This document shows positions 27,312 to 34,783 of a stretch of DNA of 52,419 bases, in pieces (positions within the stretch are counted from its first letter, which is position 1; each line of letters opens with the position of its first letter). Source of the stretch: an uncultured Candidatus Saccharibacteria bacterium (lineage in GTDB: Bacteria > Patescibacteriota > Saccharimonadia > Saccharimonadales > Saccharimonadaceae); contig CAPKVJ010000008.1 in assembly GCA_948648655.1 (NCBI GenBank), forward strand, positions 1 to 52,419, given 5' to 3'. The translations under genes were made by a program, and so were the position numbers. A model generated the notes under the pieces. That model was given only the letters and a program-made list of their open reading frames with translations. It did not search any database and was not told the DNA's origin.

Positions 27312-27635
27312 TTAAATATCCAAGCCTAATATCTGCGCTGCTTTTTGCAAAATAGCTGCCTCTTCGGGAGTAGCGGTTTTGAGATGATGCCTAAAGAGCT
27401 CGGTAGTTTCTGGAAAACTCAAGTCGATAACTTCTAGAGAGCGAGCAGTACCAGGCACTTTTTTTACTGCACCTTTGGCGACGAGATTATCAATATGTTC
27501 GGCGACAGCAGAAACAGAAGAGAGCCCTAGCGCAGTCATGATTTCGCGATAGGTAGGTGATACACCACGCGTACTAGTATATTCATTAAGGAATTCGATA
27601 ATAAGCGCTTGTTTTTTAGTAAGTTTAACTGCCAT
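27312..27635 (-). CDS. LexA-type winged-helix DNA-binding protein without peptidase domain
   Basis: 107 aa. TKKQALIIEFLNEYTSTRG, SPTYREIMTALGLSS and AVAEHIDNLVAKGAVKK reproduce the LexA N-terminal DNA-binding domain (PF01726 type). Full LexA is about 200 aa and has a Ser-Lys autoprotease; here the chain ends after about 40 residues of helical tail (TPEEAAILQKAAQILGLDI), which may dimerise. It would be a repressor that cannot be inactivated by self-cleavage. It diverges from the LCP gene over a 55-base gap, so it may control that gene and itself. Confidence 0.82.
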   Translation of the reverse strand: MAVKLTKKQALIIEFLNEYTSTRGVSPTYREIMTALGLSSVSAVAEHIDNLVAKGAVKKVPGTARSLEVIDLSFPETTELFRHHLKTATPEEAAILQKAAQILGLDI

Positions 27636-27636
27636 A

Positions 27637-27645
27637 TGTTATAAT
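27637..27645 (+). promoter_or_regulatory. Divergent promoter region, LexA-like and LCP genes
   Basis: TGTTATAAT on the plus strand drives the LCP gene with a leader of about 39 bases. The overlapping ATAATAGATTATAG is nearly palindromic and offers minus-strand TATAAT or TATTAT boxes 5-12 bases before the LexA-like ATG, so both genes start within this short gap. Confidence 0.5.
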
Positions 27646-27690
27646 AGATTATAGTTTGGATGAATAAATAGGTCAAATAGGAGAGTTGTT

Positions 27691-29352
27691 TTGGGTAGGA
27701 CATCAATTGATGGGTTGAGTATGCGTCCGTCTAGTACTAGACGTCGTACTACTGATGCGACTGTAAAAAATCCCCAGAAAAAAACGACTACTCCGCAAGT
27801 AAATGACATCGTACGTCCTAAAAAGCGAGCCAGGAAGAATACTGATGACTTTTTGAGCCCCGTGCAAGGATTTGAAACTGATGAACCTGATAATAGCCTT
27901 GAGGTTATAGATGACGCGGATTGGTCGGATTTGCTGGGCAAATTGGACGAAGAGACGGACGAATTAACGTCAGATGAGACCAAGGCTGAAGGCTCCAAGA
28001 AGGAGAAATTATCCAAAAAGGATAAGAAAGGCAAAAAGGGCAAGAAGCCGAAGAATAAACGAAAACGCCGAAGGATTATTTTGGCGGTGATTTTTGGGCT
28101 GTTGCTAATTTTGGCGGTAGTAGTGTTTATTTGGGGTGATGCAATTATCTCTAAATTGACCAGTGGAAGATCTGGGCTTTGGGATGCGATGATGTCTCTA
28201 GTATCGGAAGAAGTGCCATTTAAGACTGATGCGAATGGTCGGACGAATGTTCTAGTGTTTGGTACGGAGGGCTACGATATGGGCGGGACTGGCCATGACG
28301 GGGCACAACTAACGGACTCTATCATGGTAGTAAGCTTTGATCAGAAGACAAAGGATGTGGCATTGCTTAGTTTGCCACGAGATTTGAAAGTGCGAGCAGC
28401 GTGCTATGCGGGCAAAATTAATGAGATTTATACCTGTAATAATCCCAATGAAGATAACGAAGAAGCTGGGGCTAATGCTATGATGGAAGAAATTGGCTAT
28501 CTGCTGGGCGTGGATTTCCAATACTGGGCGCACGTCAACTGGGCGTCGCTGGTGGATATAATAGATACGCTAGGTGGTATTACGATAACCCTAGATGAAG
28601 ATATTAATGACTATGGTTGGACGGGAGCACGGGCACAGGCTGGTGTACCAATTACGGTAAATGGGGCGGAAGCTTTGGGATTTGCGCGGGCACGACATGG
28701 TACGGCTAGCGGGGATTTCACACGCGGTAATACTCAGCAAAAGATTGTCGAAGGAATTGTACAGAAAATAAAGGATGATGGGCTAGGTGTAACGGAGATT
28801 ATCAATTTGGTAAATATCTTGGGCGGTAATTTGAGGTCAAACTTCTCGACCGACGTGATTAAAACCGGCGTAAACTTCCTGTCTGATTTCGATATGGCAA
28901 ACATCCGTAATATACCACTGGTTGATTACGAAAATAATATATATTATGTCACGACAGACACGATTAATGGGATTTCTTATGTCGTACCGTCGGCAGGTGC
29001 GAATAATTACAATCAGATTCGAGAGTATATCGATATAGCATTTAGTAGCAATCCAGCAGTGCGTGAGGGAGCAGTGATTGCGGTGTTTAATGCAACCGAG
29101 ACGCCAGGTGTGGCTGCAAAAGAGCAAGAAGCTTTGGAAAATGACGGATATTCAGTGGCATCAATTGGCGATGCTCCAGCTGGGAGCTGTGGGGAGAAAT
29201 ATTGTGTGTACATGCTAGATGAAGGTAAGACAGCAACGAAGACGGCACTTGAAGAGAGATATGGTGTGACTGCACACGGAGCAGGAGAATTGCCAGAAGG
29301 AGTCTGGGCGGGCGATGCGAATGTAGTAGTGATTGTGGGGCAAGCGGAATAA
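27691..29352 (+). CDS. LytR-CpsA-Psr (LCP) family cell-wall glycan ligase with LytR_C domain
   Basis: 553 aa from TTG 27691, chosen because AGGAGAG lies 5 bases upstream. A 127-residue cytoplasmic part with a Lys-rich end leads to one membrane segment (about 128-148). The LCP domain follows: NVLVFGTEGYD, DSIMVVSFDQKTKDVALLSL, PRDLKV, and FARARHGTASGDFTRGNTQQ with the conserved arginines. Residues about 455-550 are a LytR_C domain (AVFNATETPGVA). LCP enzymes move lipid-linked glycans onto peptidoglycan, so it may anchor the product of the glycan locus. The long charged N-terminus is unusual. Confidence 0.9.
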   Translation: MGRTSIDGLSMRPSSTRRRTTDATVKNPQKKTTTPQVNDIVRPKKRARKNTDDFLSPVQGFETDEPDNSLEVIDDADWSDLLGKLDEETDELTSDETKAEGSKKEKLSKKDKKGKKGKKPKNKRKRRRIILAVIFGLLLILAVVVFIWGDAIISKLTSGRSGLWDAMMSLVSEEVPFKTDANGRTNVLVFGTEGYDMGGTGHDGAQLTDSIMVVSFDQKTKDVALLSLPRDLKVRAACYAGKINEIYTCNNPNEDNEEAGANAMMEEIGYLLGVDFQYWAHVNWASLVDIIDTLGGITITLDEDINDYGWTGARAQAGVPITVNGAEALGFARARHGTASGDFTRGNTQQKIVEGIVQKIKDDGLGVTEIINLVNILGGNLRSNFSTDVIKTGVNFLSDFDMANIRNIPLVDYENNIYYVTTDTINGISYVVPSAGANNYNQIREYIDIAFSSNPAVREGAVIAVFNATETPGVAAKEQEALENDGYSVASIGDAPAGSCGEKYCVYMLDEGKTATKTALEERYGVTAHGAGELPEGVWAGDANVVVIVGQAE

Positions 29353-29362
29353 GGAATTGGAA

Positions 29363-29410
29363 AACCCCTACACGACGTGTAGGGGTTGGGCTATATGATA
29401 TAGCCGGTTT
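29363..29410. terminator. Paired terminator hairpins between converging genes
   Basis: An 11-bp stem (AACCCCTACAC / GTGTAGGGGTT, loop GAC, 29363-29387) has TTTT after it on the minus strand, serving the JAMM-like gene. A second stem (GGCTATA/TATAGCC, 29389-29405) followed by GGTTTTAC serves the LCP gene on the plus strand. Confidence 0.7.
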
Positions 29411-29422
29411 TACTTGTGGTGA

Positions 29423-30487
29423 TTAAAATGGTTCAACTGGCTGGAACTTTCCGTCAGCAATTGAACTTTTTTCTTCAATTTCCGAAGCATAAACTTCTTC
29501 ATCTTCGTTATTATCGTAAGCAAACTTTTGTGTAATCATAGTCCTAACACCATACGTATTAGACGCGATAACATTAGTTGCAGAAGTTGTAGGCGCAGCC
29601 GGAATGAACATCATTACTGCTATGCCTAATATTGTGGCATAGTGAACAATACTTTGCTGGACTTTACGGGTCCAAAGATTCCTCTTCAGCCGTTCAAGAC
29701 GATGATCCTGAATATGGAATTTTAAACCAAAACGATGTGCAATGCGATACACTAAGTAAATGCTGCACCATTTCGCAAATGTATCGCTTTTACCCCATAA
29801 ATACCACACGTAGCGCGGTAAATTAAACGTATTATCTACGAAATCTTTAAACTCCGCTATACTAAATGGGTATTTGGCGTCGCTTTTCTCCTGCCAATAT
29901 GGGTTTTCCACAAAGTAAGTATAGTTTTTAGTAACTACTCTTTCATTATGGATCGAATCGACGATCAGGTTCTTAAGATCTTTTCCAGAAAAAGACTGAT
30001 TATCGGTACCAGGATGGTTATGCAAATCAAGCTCTGCGTATTTTATTTTTGGCTTGTCCGCACTTGCAACATTGCAACGTGTCGGAGATAATAATGTTCC
30101 CTCTGCGAGCTTGTTGCCATCAGCGTCGAAGATAGCTCGGTATTCAAGTGGTTCATTACGGATTACCTCCATAACTGTCTCCAAGTTACTACCATGATCG
30201 GATGGTATAGCTTCAGTAAGTGGCTTTTGTCTCGGTTTGGTTATTACGGTAATTTCAATCGAAGATAAGCTGAACAATATCGCTAGCACACAGGCTATAA
30301 TACCTGATGGTGAAAGTACGAGGTAGCAAACTAATATTGCTGCTTCGTCTTGCTTGCAAGCCAATAAAATCATTATAAGACATGATATTATTGCTACAGT
30401 AGCACTAACTAAAGCTAATACTCCAAGCACGCGCCCAACCTTATCGTTCAATCTGATCTTTTGCCGTTTTTCCTTGTTTTCGTTCAT
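29423..30487 (-). CDS. Membrane protein with JAMM-like metalloprotease motif
   Basis: 354 aa. Two membrane segments (about 20-43 and 50-74) precede a soluble domain with IFDADGNKLAEG (119-130) and LDLHNHPGTDNQSFSGKD (153-170). This is exactly HxHP-x7-SxxD, the zinc-site pattern of JAB/JAMM isopeptidases, with H156, H158, S167 and D170. A third hydrophobic stretch lies near 293-315. The HNHP variant also occurs in effector- and phage-associated JAB-like domains. The substrate is unknown. GGGAGG lies 8 bases before the ATG. Single gene with a structured leader. Confidence 0.6.
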   Translation of the reverse strand: MNENKEKRQKIRLNDKVGRVLGVLALVSATVAIISCLIMILLACKQDEAAILVCYLVLSPSGIIACVLAILFSLSSIEITVITKPRQKPLTEAIPSDHGSNLETVMEVIRNEPLEYRAIFDADGNKLAEGTLLSPTRCNVASADKPKIKYAELDLHNHPGTDNQSFSGKDLKNLIVDSIHNERVVTKNYTYFVENPYWQEKSDAKYPFSIAEFKDFVDNTFNLPRYVWYLWGKSDTFAKWCSIYLVYRIAHRFGLKFHIQDHRLERLKRNLWTRKVQQSIVHYATILGIAVMMFIPAAPTTSATNVIASNTYGVRTMITQKFAYDNNEDEEVYASEIEEKSSIADGKFQPVEPF

Positions 30488-30521
30488 ATTAATTCCCTCC
30501 CTAGAAATATGATTTTTTGCA

Positions 30522-30588
30522 CCACAAGTTGGTAATATGCTTAAGGCGGATATATTCGCCTTAAGCAGTGTATTTATTACTCTTGTGG
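30522..30588 (-). promoter_or_regulatory. Nested hairpin in the 5' leader of the JAMM-like gene
   Basis: GCTTAAGGCG (30539-30548) and CGCCTTAAGC (30557-30566) form a perfect 10-bp stem with an 8-base loop. An outer 7-bp pair CCACAAG/CTTGTGG (30522-30528, 30582-30588) encloses it. The predicted promoter TGCTACAAT (minus, 30612-30620) puts this structure inside an untranslated leader of about 115 bases. It may be a regulator-binding or attenuation element; it could also be a transposon remnant. Confidence 0.5.
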
Positions 30589-30624
30589 CGATTTATTTGC
30601 CTTATGCTTTCATTGTAGCACAGA

Positions 30625-30830
30625 TTGGTGGAAATGTCAATACTATTTATGGTTATTTTGAGGTATGAAGTCAATAGTGATATAACTAGTGTTTATTCAT
30701 ATAGTGAATATTAGCTAAATATTGAGTGTAATATTATGATAATTTGTCAATATTCCCTGTTGAATGGTATATTATGTAATAAATGTGGAATTGTGGAAAA
30801 GTGTGTGGGGGTGTGGAAATGGGATATGGG
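30625..30830. other. AT-rich gene-free stretch with DnaA-box-like cluster
   Basis: Part of a 395-base gap without a gene. Bases 30640-30783 are very AT-rich and contain TATTCATATAGTGAATA, an inverted repeat. Directly after come TGTGGAATT (30784-30792), TGTGGAAAA (30792-30800) and TGTGGAAAT (30812-30820), the same box type found on both sides of dnaA. An AT-rich duplex-unwinding element beside DnaA boxes is the usual layout of an origin, so this may be part of a bipartite oriC. Confidence 0.5.
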
Positions 30831-30835
30831 GACGA

Positions 30836-30864
30836 AAAAATACCCCACATAGTAGGGTATTTTT
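30836..30864 (-). terminator. Rho-independent terminator of the yidC-jag unit
   Basis: On the minus strand AAAAATACCC and GGGTATTTTT pair with a 9-base loop and run into T's. It lies 19 bases after the jag stop. Confidence 0.75.
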
Positions 30865-30882
30865 GTAGGTTGGTTGGATTAA

Positions 30883-31341
30883 TTAGGAGATTTTTTCGAT
30901 AATTAACTGGCGGTCGCGACCTTCCCCTTCAGAGTGAGTAGAAATATCGGAGTAATCTTGTGCGACTTTATGGACGATGCGGCGATCAGCAGCATTAAGG
31001 TTGAGACGACGGGACTCTCCAGTCTGACGAACGGTACGAATCCACTCTTCGGCTTGCTCGGCGATATGCTCGGCGCGTTGACGTTTGTAATCAGCGACAT
31101 CAACATTAACGCGAGTTAATTCCCCGCCCCGATGGAGGAGGGCTTGAGAAACGATGTGCTGCAAGGAGCGCAAATTATTAGCTTCTTTCCCGATTAGTAG
31201 CGAGTTCATTGAGGTAGAAGGGATAGCAAGCTGGATGACCTCATCATCAATGGTAGAATCCACAGCAACATTGATACCAAAGAAAGACAGTAGGTCTTCG
31301 AGGTATTTCGTGGCAAATCGAATTGATTCATCTTTGTTCAT
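30883..31341 (-). CDS. jag: Jag/KhpB-type RNA-binding protein (KH + R3H)
   Basis: 152 aa. The KH domain (about 30-85) contains LIGKEANNLRSLQHIV, a GxxG-like loop. The R3H domain (about 90-150) has RRLNLNAADRRIVHKVAQ and the conserved STHSEGEGRDRQ. The Jag_N domain of longer homologues is absent. KhpB binds RNA, usually with KhpA, and influences envelope growth. AGGAGA precedes the ATG, and the yidC stop is only 9 bases upstream. Confidence 0.92.
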   Translation of the reverse strand: MNKDESIRFATKYLEDLLSFFGINVAVDSTIDDEVIQLAIPSTSMNSLLIGKEANNLRSLQHIVSQALLHRGGELTRVNVDVADYKRQRAEHIAEQAEEWIRTVRQTGESRRLNLNAADRRIVHKVAQDYSDISTHSEGEGRDRQLIIEKIS

Positions 31342-31350
31342 AATAATCTC

Positions 31351-32403
31351 CTATTTACGACTTTTCTTGTGCCCACGCTTTTTGCTTTTGGCGGTAATAT
31401 GTGTGACTTTGGCACCGGATTTCTTATCCTTCACCACTACGCCTTCCTCAATTTTGTTGAGCTCACGAATAATCTTCTTGTCGGCCGCTATTTCCATCTC
31501 GTCGGTATTTTTATTCATAATGTATCTCTGTTGAAAACCAGTCATAAGATTACTAATCATATAGTAAAAGACTAGTGCGCCAGGCAGGTTAATCATGATA
31601 AGAAACATCATGATTGGCATCATTTTGGACATTTGACCGGTCATAATAGCATTAAGCTCGGCTTGATCTGGCTCTTTGCCATCAGCAGCTTCGCGCATGA
31701 TTTGGCGGAAGGAAGTGGATTTCTTGGATTTGTTAGATGGGAGCTGTTGACGCGAGATCCAGTACTGTGTAAAGGCCGAAGCGATGGCAAATATCATCAT
31801 AATGATAGCACTAACCGAGGTAAAGCCGGGTCGACTGTCGAGATCGACGACGCCGAAGAGTTTCGGGTGGAAATCGTAGACTGGAGACTCGGGAGCATTA
31901 TTCTCGTCGTGGTTGGTGTCATTATGCCAATCAGTATAAACTTGAAGCTGGTCAAGATATGGTTGTTGTAACTCGATAACATGATTAACAGAGTCAATTT
32001 GACGAACGATAGGATAGGCACGCTTATCAAGATTGTCGCTCAAGGTCGGCTGAACCATGACACGAACGGCAGTATATAGTGCAATAAAAATCGGCAGCTG
32101 AATGATTAAAGTCAGTACCGAACGGAAAGGTTTGATATTATTGCGCTTGTATAGGTCCATCATCTGGATCGACTCGAGCTGGCGGTTGCCATTACAATTT
32201 TTCTTGATCTCGGCAAGCTCGGGCTGGATCTTGCGCATAAGTTTTGTTTGATGAACTTGGCGCTTCACAAGTGGCCAAAGACAAATTTTTACCAAAACAG
32301 TAAATAAAATGATGGCAATACCGAAGTCGCCAACAAAACCATAAATAACAAAGAGAATATTCGTGATCGGACGCACGATTAAAAAATCAATCAACTCAAA
32401 CAT
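31351..32403 (-). CDS. yidC: Membrane protein insertase YidC/Oxa1 family
   Basis: 350 aa. The first membrane segment is followed by FTVLVKICLWPLVKRQ and MRKIQPELAEIKKN, the Oxa1 cytoplasmic hairpin, and ends with five core segments and a Lys/Arg-rich tail (KSKKRGHKKSRK) that may bind ribosomes. The polar loop between segments 2 and 3 (about 120-195) is longer than in typical Gram-positive YidC. It inserts proteins into the cytoplasmic membrane. Its ATG lies 6 bases after TGATATAAT. Confidence 0.93.
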   Translation of the reverse strand: MFELIDFLIVRPITNILFVIYGFVGDFGIAIILFTVLVKICLWPLVKRQVHQTKLMRKIQPELAEIKKNCNGNRQLESIQMMDLYKRNNIKPFRSVLTLIIQLPIFIALYTAVRVMVQPTLSDNLDKRAYPIVRQIDSVNHVIELQQPYLDQLQVYTDWHNDTNHDENNAPESPVYDFHPKLFGVVDLDSRPGFTSVSAIIMMIFAIASAFTQYWISRQQLPSNKSKKSTSFRQIMREAADGKEPDQAELNAIMTGQMSKMMPIMMFLIMINLPGALVFYYMISNLMTGFQQRYIMNKNTDEMEIAADKKIIRELNKIEEGVVVKDKKSGAKVTHITAKSKKRGHKKSRK

Positions 32404-32453
32404 AGCTCTATTATATCATAGTCTATCAGAGTTGTAGCCTACTCTGATAGACT
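32404..32453 (-). promoter_or_regulatory. yidC leaderless promoter under an rnpA-terminal hairpin
   Basis: TGATATAAT (minus, 32410-32418) is 6 bases from the yidC ATG. Immediately upstream AGTCTATCAGAGT (32420-32432) and ACTCTGATAGACT (32441-32453) form a perfect 13-bp hairpin covering the rnpA stop codon. It could end the rnpA mRNA while leaving yidC with its own start; there is no classic T-run. Confidence 0.55.
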
Positions 32454-32780
32454 GCGTTCTAGTAAATCATGAATGAGGCGACGGAGGTCGCGAAATGGCA
32501 TATTAATGATGGATTTATTAAAGACGACGAATAAGCAATCTTGTGGGGTTTGAAATTCGGGGAGCTCGAGACGGATGGCTTCATAAACACGGCGGCGGAT
32601 GCGATTGCGACCGACGGCGGACTTAAGGATTTTTTTAGAAACTACAACCCCAAAACGCTGACGATTACGCGAATTGGGAGCATAAACCAAAGAAAGCAAA
32701 GCGGTACGAATCGTTTTGCCTTTTTGGTAAGTATATCGGACACCTCCCCGAGAATGAAAGCGATATTTTTGTGATAACAT
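32439..32780 (-). CDS. rnpA: Ribonuclease P protein component
   Basis: 113 aa. RFGVVVSKKILKSAVGRNRIRRRVYEA contains the RNR signature (GRNRIRRR) near residues 55-62. It supports the RNase P ribozyme in tRNA 5' processing. It lies between rpmH and yidC as in most bacteria. It has its own extended -10 box, so it need not be read from the rpmH promoter. Confidence 0.94.
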   Translation of the reverse strand: MLSQKYRFHSRGGVRYTYQKGKTIRTALLSLVYAPNSRNRQRFGVVVSKKILKSAVGRNRIRRRVYEAIRLELPEFQTPQDCLFVVFNKSIINMPFRDLRRLIHDLLERSLSE

Positions 32781-32786
32781 GTATCT

Positions 32787-32795
32787 ATTATAGCA
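32787..32795 (-). promoter_or_regulatory. Extended -10 promoter, leaderless start of rnpA
   Basis: Minus-strand TGCTATAAT, then six bases (AGATAC), then the ATG at 32780. The element almost touches the rpmH stop codon. Confidence 0.6.
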
Positions 32796-32800
32796 CTAGA

Positions 32801-32938
32801 CTAGATACTTAAGCGGGCGCGGCCCTTAATGCGGCGACGCTTAAGGACTTTTTGACCGGATTTGGTACTATTGCGCTTCATAAAACCATGCTCGGTTTTG
32901 CGTTGGCGTTTGTGTGGTTGATAAGTGCGTTTTGGCAT
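32801..32938 (-). CDS. rpmH: 50S ribosomal protein L34
   Basis: A 45-aa gene read directly from the sequence: it starts MPKRTYQPHKRQRKTEHGF and ends GRARLSI, with the conserved GFMKRNSTKSGQKVLKRRR core. Position beside rnpA and dnaA is the classical one. Strongly basic, as expected of L34. A weak AGAAAGAAA lies before the ATG. Confidence 0.95.
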   Translation of the reverse strand: MPKRTYQPHKRQRKTEHGFMKRNSTKSGQKVLKRRRIKGRARLSI

Positions 32939-33018
32939 AATAATTTCTTTCTATGTAATTTAACAATTTTACAAATTCTCGCTCTAGTATATCGTAGATT
33001 TCCACTTTTTGCAAGAAG

Positions 33019-33138
33019 TTTTCCACAGGTTTTATAGGTTTTAGGATCATCTTGTGGAAAACTCTACCCCTGTAGGAGAGTTTAGAATATTATGTCATGA
33101 AAAAATGGGGTCAAAACTGTGGAAAAGTCTGGTATAAT
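33019..33138 (+). other. dnaA upstream region: DnaA boxes and dnaA promoter (oriC part)
   Basis: Three matches to TTTTCCACA/TGTGGAAAA (33019-33027, 33053-33061, 33118-33126) lie in the rpmH-dnaA gap. The last one sits just before the extended -10 TGGTATAAT (33130-33138), a layout suited to DnaA autoregulation. A small hairpin (AAACTC / GAGTTT, about 33058-33082) lies between. An AAGGAGG ribosome site precedes the dnaA ATG. Confidence 0.75.
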
Positions 33139-33167
33139 TAAGGTAAAGAAGGAGGTATGTAAGGGGA

Positions 33168-34538
33168 ATGTTTGATGTGTGGAAGAATGTGCTGGCAGAG
33201 GTAGAGCAGACAATCTCGCATGAGCAGTTTTCGACATGGTTCCCTAATACAAACTTGATAGAAATAACTAATGACGTAGCGACGATTGGCGTGCCAAATG
33301 TATTTAAGCTAAAACAATTACAAGTAAAATATTCCGATATCATCAGGAAAGCGTTTGAACACAATAATATAGATATCAAAGAAATAAAATATACTGTACA
33401 AAGTACTAAACCAAAAACTCGAGCACGAGAGATACCGGTGAGACCGGAGGTGATTGGGGATTTGGCGCGAGAGAAGAAAAGCACCTCAACTTATAAAAGG
33501 ACAAAAAGTGGAGATTTCCAAACAGGGCTAAATCCGCGTTATAATCTAGCGAATTTTGTCGTGACATCAAGTAATGAATTAGCGGCGACGGTGGCGCAAA
33601 ACATCGTCAATAAGCCAGGTGCGAATTATAATCCGTTCTTCCTTTACGGAGGTCCAGGACTGGGGAAAACACACCTTGTACAGGCGATTGGAAATGAGTT
33701 ATTGCAGCGGGACCCCAAGCTGAAGGTTTTTTATACGCCAGTGTCGAGTTTTTATTCGGATTTCGTAAATTCGGTTAAAAATAATCGCGGTAATGAGTTT
33801 CATCAGAAGTTTAAAAAGCTTGATGTCTTGATTGTGGACGATTTTCAGATGATTATGGGCAAGGACGCTTCGCAGGTGGAGTTTTTTGATATTTTTAATG
33901 AATTATATGGTCTAAATAAGCAAATTATTGTCACGAGTGATCGGCTACCAAATCAGATTAAATCAGTAGATGAGAGGTTGGCGTCGAGGTTGACTTGGGC
34001 GGGAGCGTATGATTTGCAATTGCCACAGTTTGAGGACAAGTGCGCGATCCTGAAGTCGAAGGCAGAATTTAATGGTGTGGAAATTGAAGATGAAGCAATT
34101 GAGTATCTGGCGGAAAACGTACGTACGAATATTCGCGATCTTGAGGGAGAGTTTAATCATTTATTAGCAGTTGCTGATCTTAAAAACATGACACCGCTAG
34201 AAGTGATTCAGGAAGGATATATTAATACTGCGCGAAGTCCCCAAAATAAGACGATTTCTCCAAAACAAGTTGTGGATAAGGTGGCAAAATTCTATCAGAT
34301 AACAGCTAAAGAGTTATGTGGTAAAAGTCGGGTGACGCATATAAAAAATGCGCGGCAAGTGGCGATGTATATGCTTTCGAAGGAATTAAATATGAGTACA
34401 CCGAAGATTGCAGCGGAGGTCGGGGTGAAGGATCATACAACTGTGATGCACGGGATTAAAAAGATTGATGGCGATTTGAAACTAAATTTTATCCTGCGTG
34501 ACCAGATTGTGGCGATTCGGGAGCAAATTTATGCATAA
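33168..34538 (+). CDS. dnaA: Chromosomal replication initiator DnaA
   Basis: 456 aa, all four domains. Domain I: residues 1-80. Domain II: short basic linker. Domain III AAA+: Walker A GGPGLGKT (161-168), Walker B LIVDDFQMI, and sensor-type RLASRLTWAGAYDL. Domain IV: helix-turn-helix with DHTTVMHGIKKI, the box-recognition segment. It melts oriC and recruits the helicase. It heads the plus-strand unit dnaA-dnaN-recF and diverges from rpmH-rnpA-yidC-jag. Confidence 0.97.
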   Translation: MFDVWKNVLAEVEQTISHEQFSTWFPNTNLIEITNDVATIGVPNVFKLKQLQVKYSDIIRKAFEHNNIDIKEIKYTVQSTKPKTRAREIPVRPEVIGDLAREKKSTSTYKRTKSGDFQTGLNPRYNLANFVVTSSNELAATVAQNIVNKPGANYNPFFLYGGPGLGKTHLVQAIGNELLQRDPKLKVFYTPVSSFYSDFVNSVKNNRGNEFHQKFKKLDVLIVDDFQMIMGKDASQVEFFDIFNELYGLNKQIIVTSDRLPNQIKSVDERLASRLTWAGAYDLQLPQFEDKCAILKSKAEFNGVEIEDEAIEYLAENVRTNIRDLEGEFNHLLAVADLKNMTPLEVIQEGYINTARSPQNKTISPKQVVDKVAKFYQITAKELCGKSRVTHIKNARQVAMYMLSKELNMSTPKIAAEVGVKDHTTVMHGIKKIDGDLKLNFILRDQIVAIREQIYA

Positions 34539-34541
34539 AAA

Positions 34542-34741
34542 TGTGGAAAAGATGTGGAAAGGTCTGGGGGAAAGTTTGTGGAGAAAATGTGGGAAAGTTT
34601 CCACATGGTGGCGGAATGAGTGGAATTTTGGATTAGCGTGTGGATTAAATGGAGTTTTTCACAGGAATTGTGGAAAGTTTTACGGTGGTTTTGCACACGG
34701 TTTTAACAGGGGTAGTGGTGAGGATTTACACAGTTTCCACA
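34542..34741. other. DnaA-box cluster between dnaA and dnaN (oriC)
   Basis: About eight TGTGGAAAA-like 9-mers in 200 bases, in both orientations: 34542, 34553, 34577, 34588, 34639 (TGTGGATTA, one base from the E. coli consensus) and 34669 forward; 34597 and 34734 reverse. No real gene is present. The dnaA-dnaN gap is a standard oriC site, and the box density is far above background. Confidence 0.85.
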
Positions 34742-34783
34742 TAGTCTACTATTACAACTATTAATATATTAGAAAGGGAGAAG

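Noticed and set aside
34498..34764. 88-aa ORF between dnaA and dnaN
   Set aside because: It overlaps the dnaA end and its codons are formed by DnaA-box repeats; no ribosome site.
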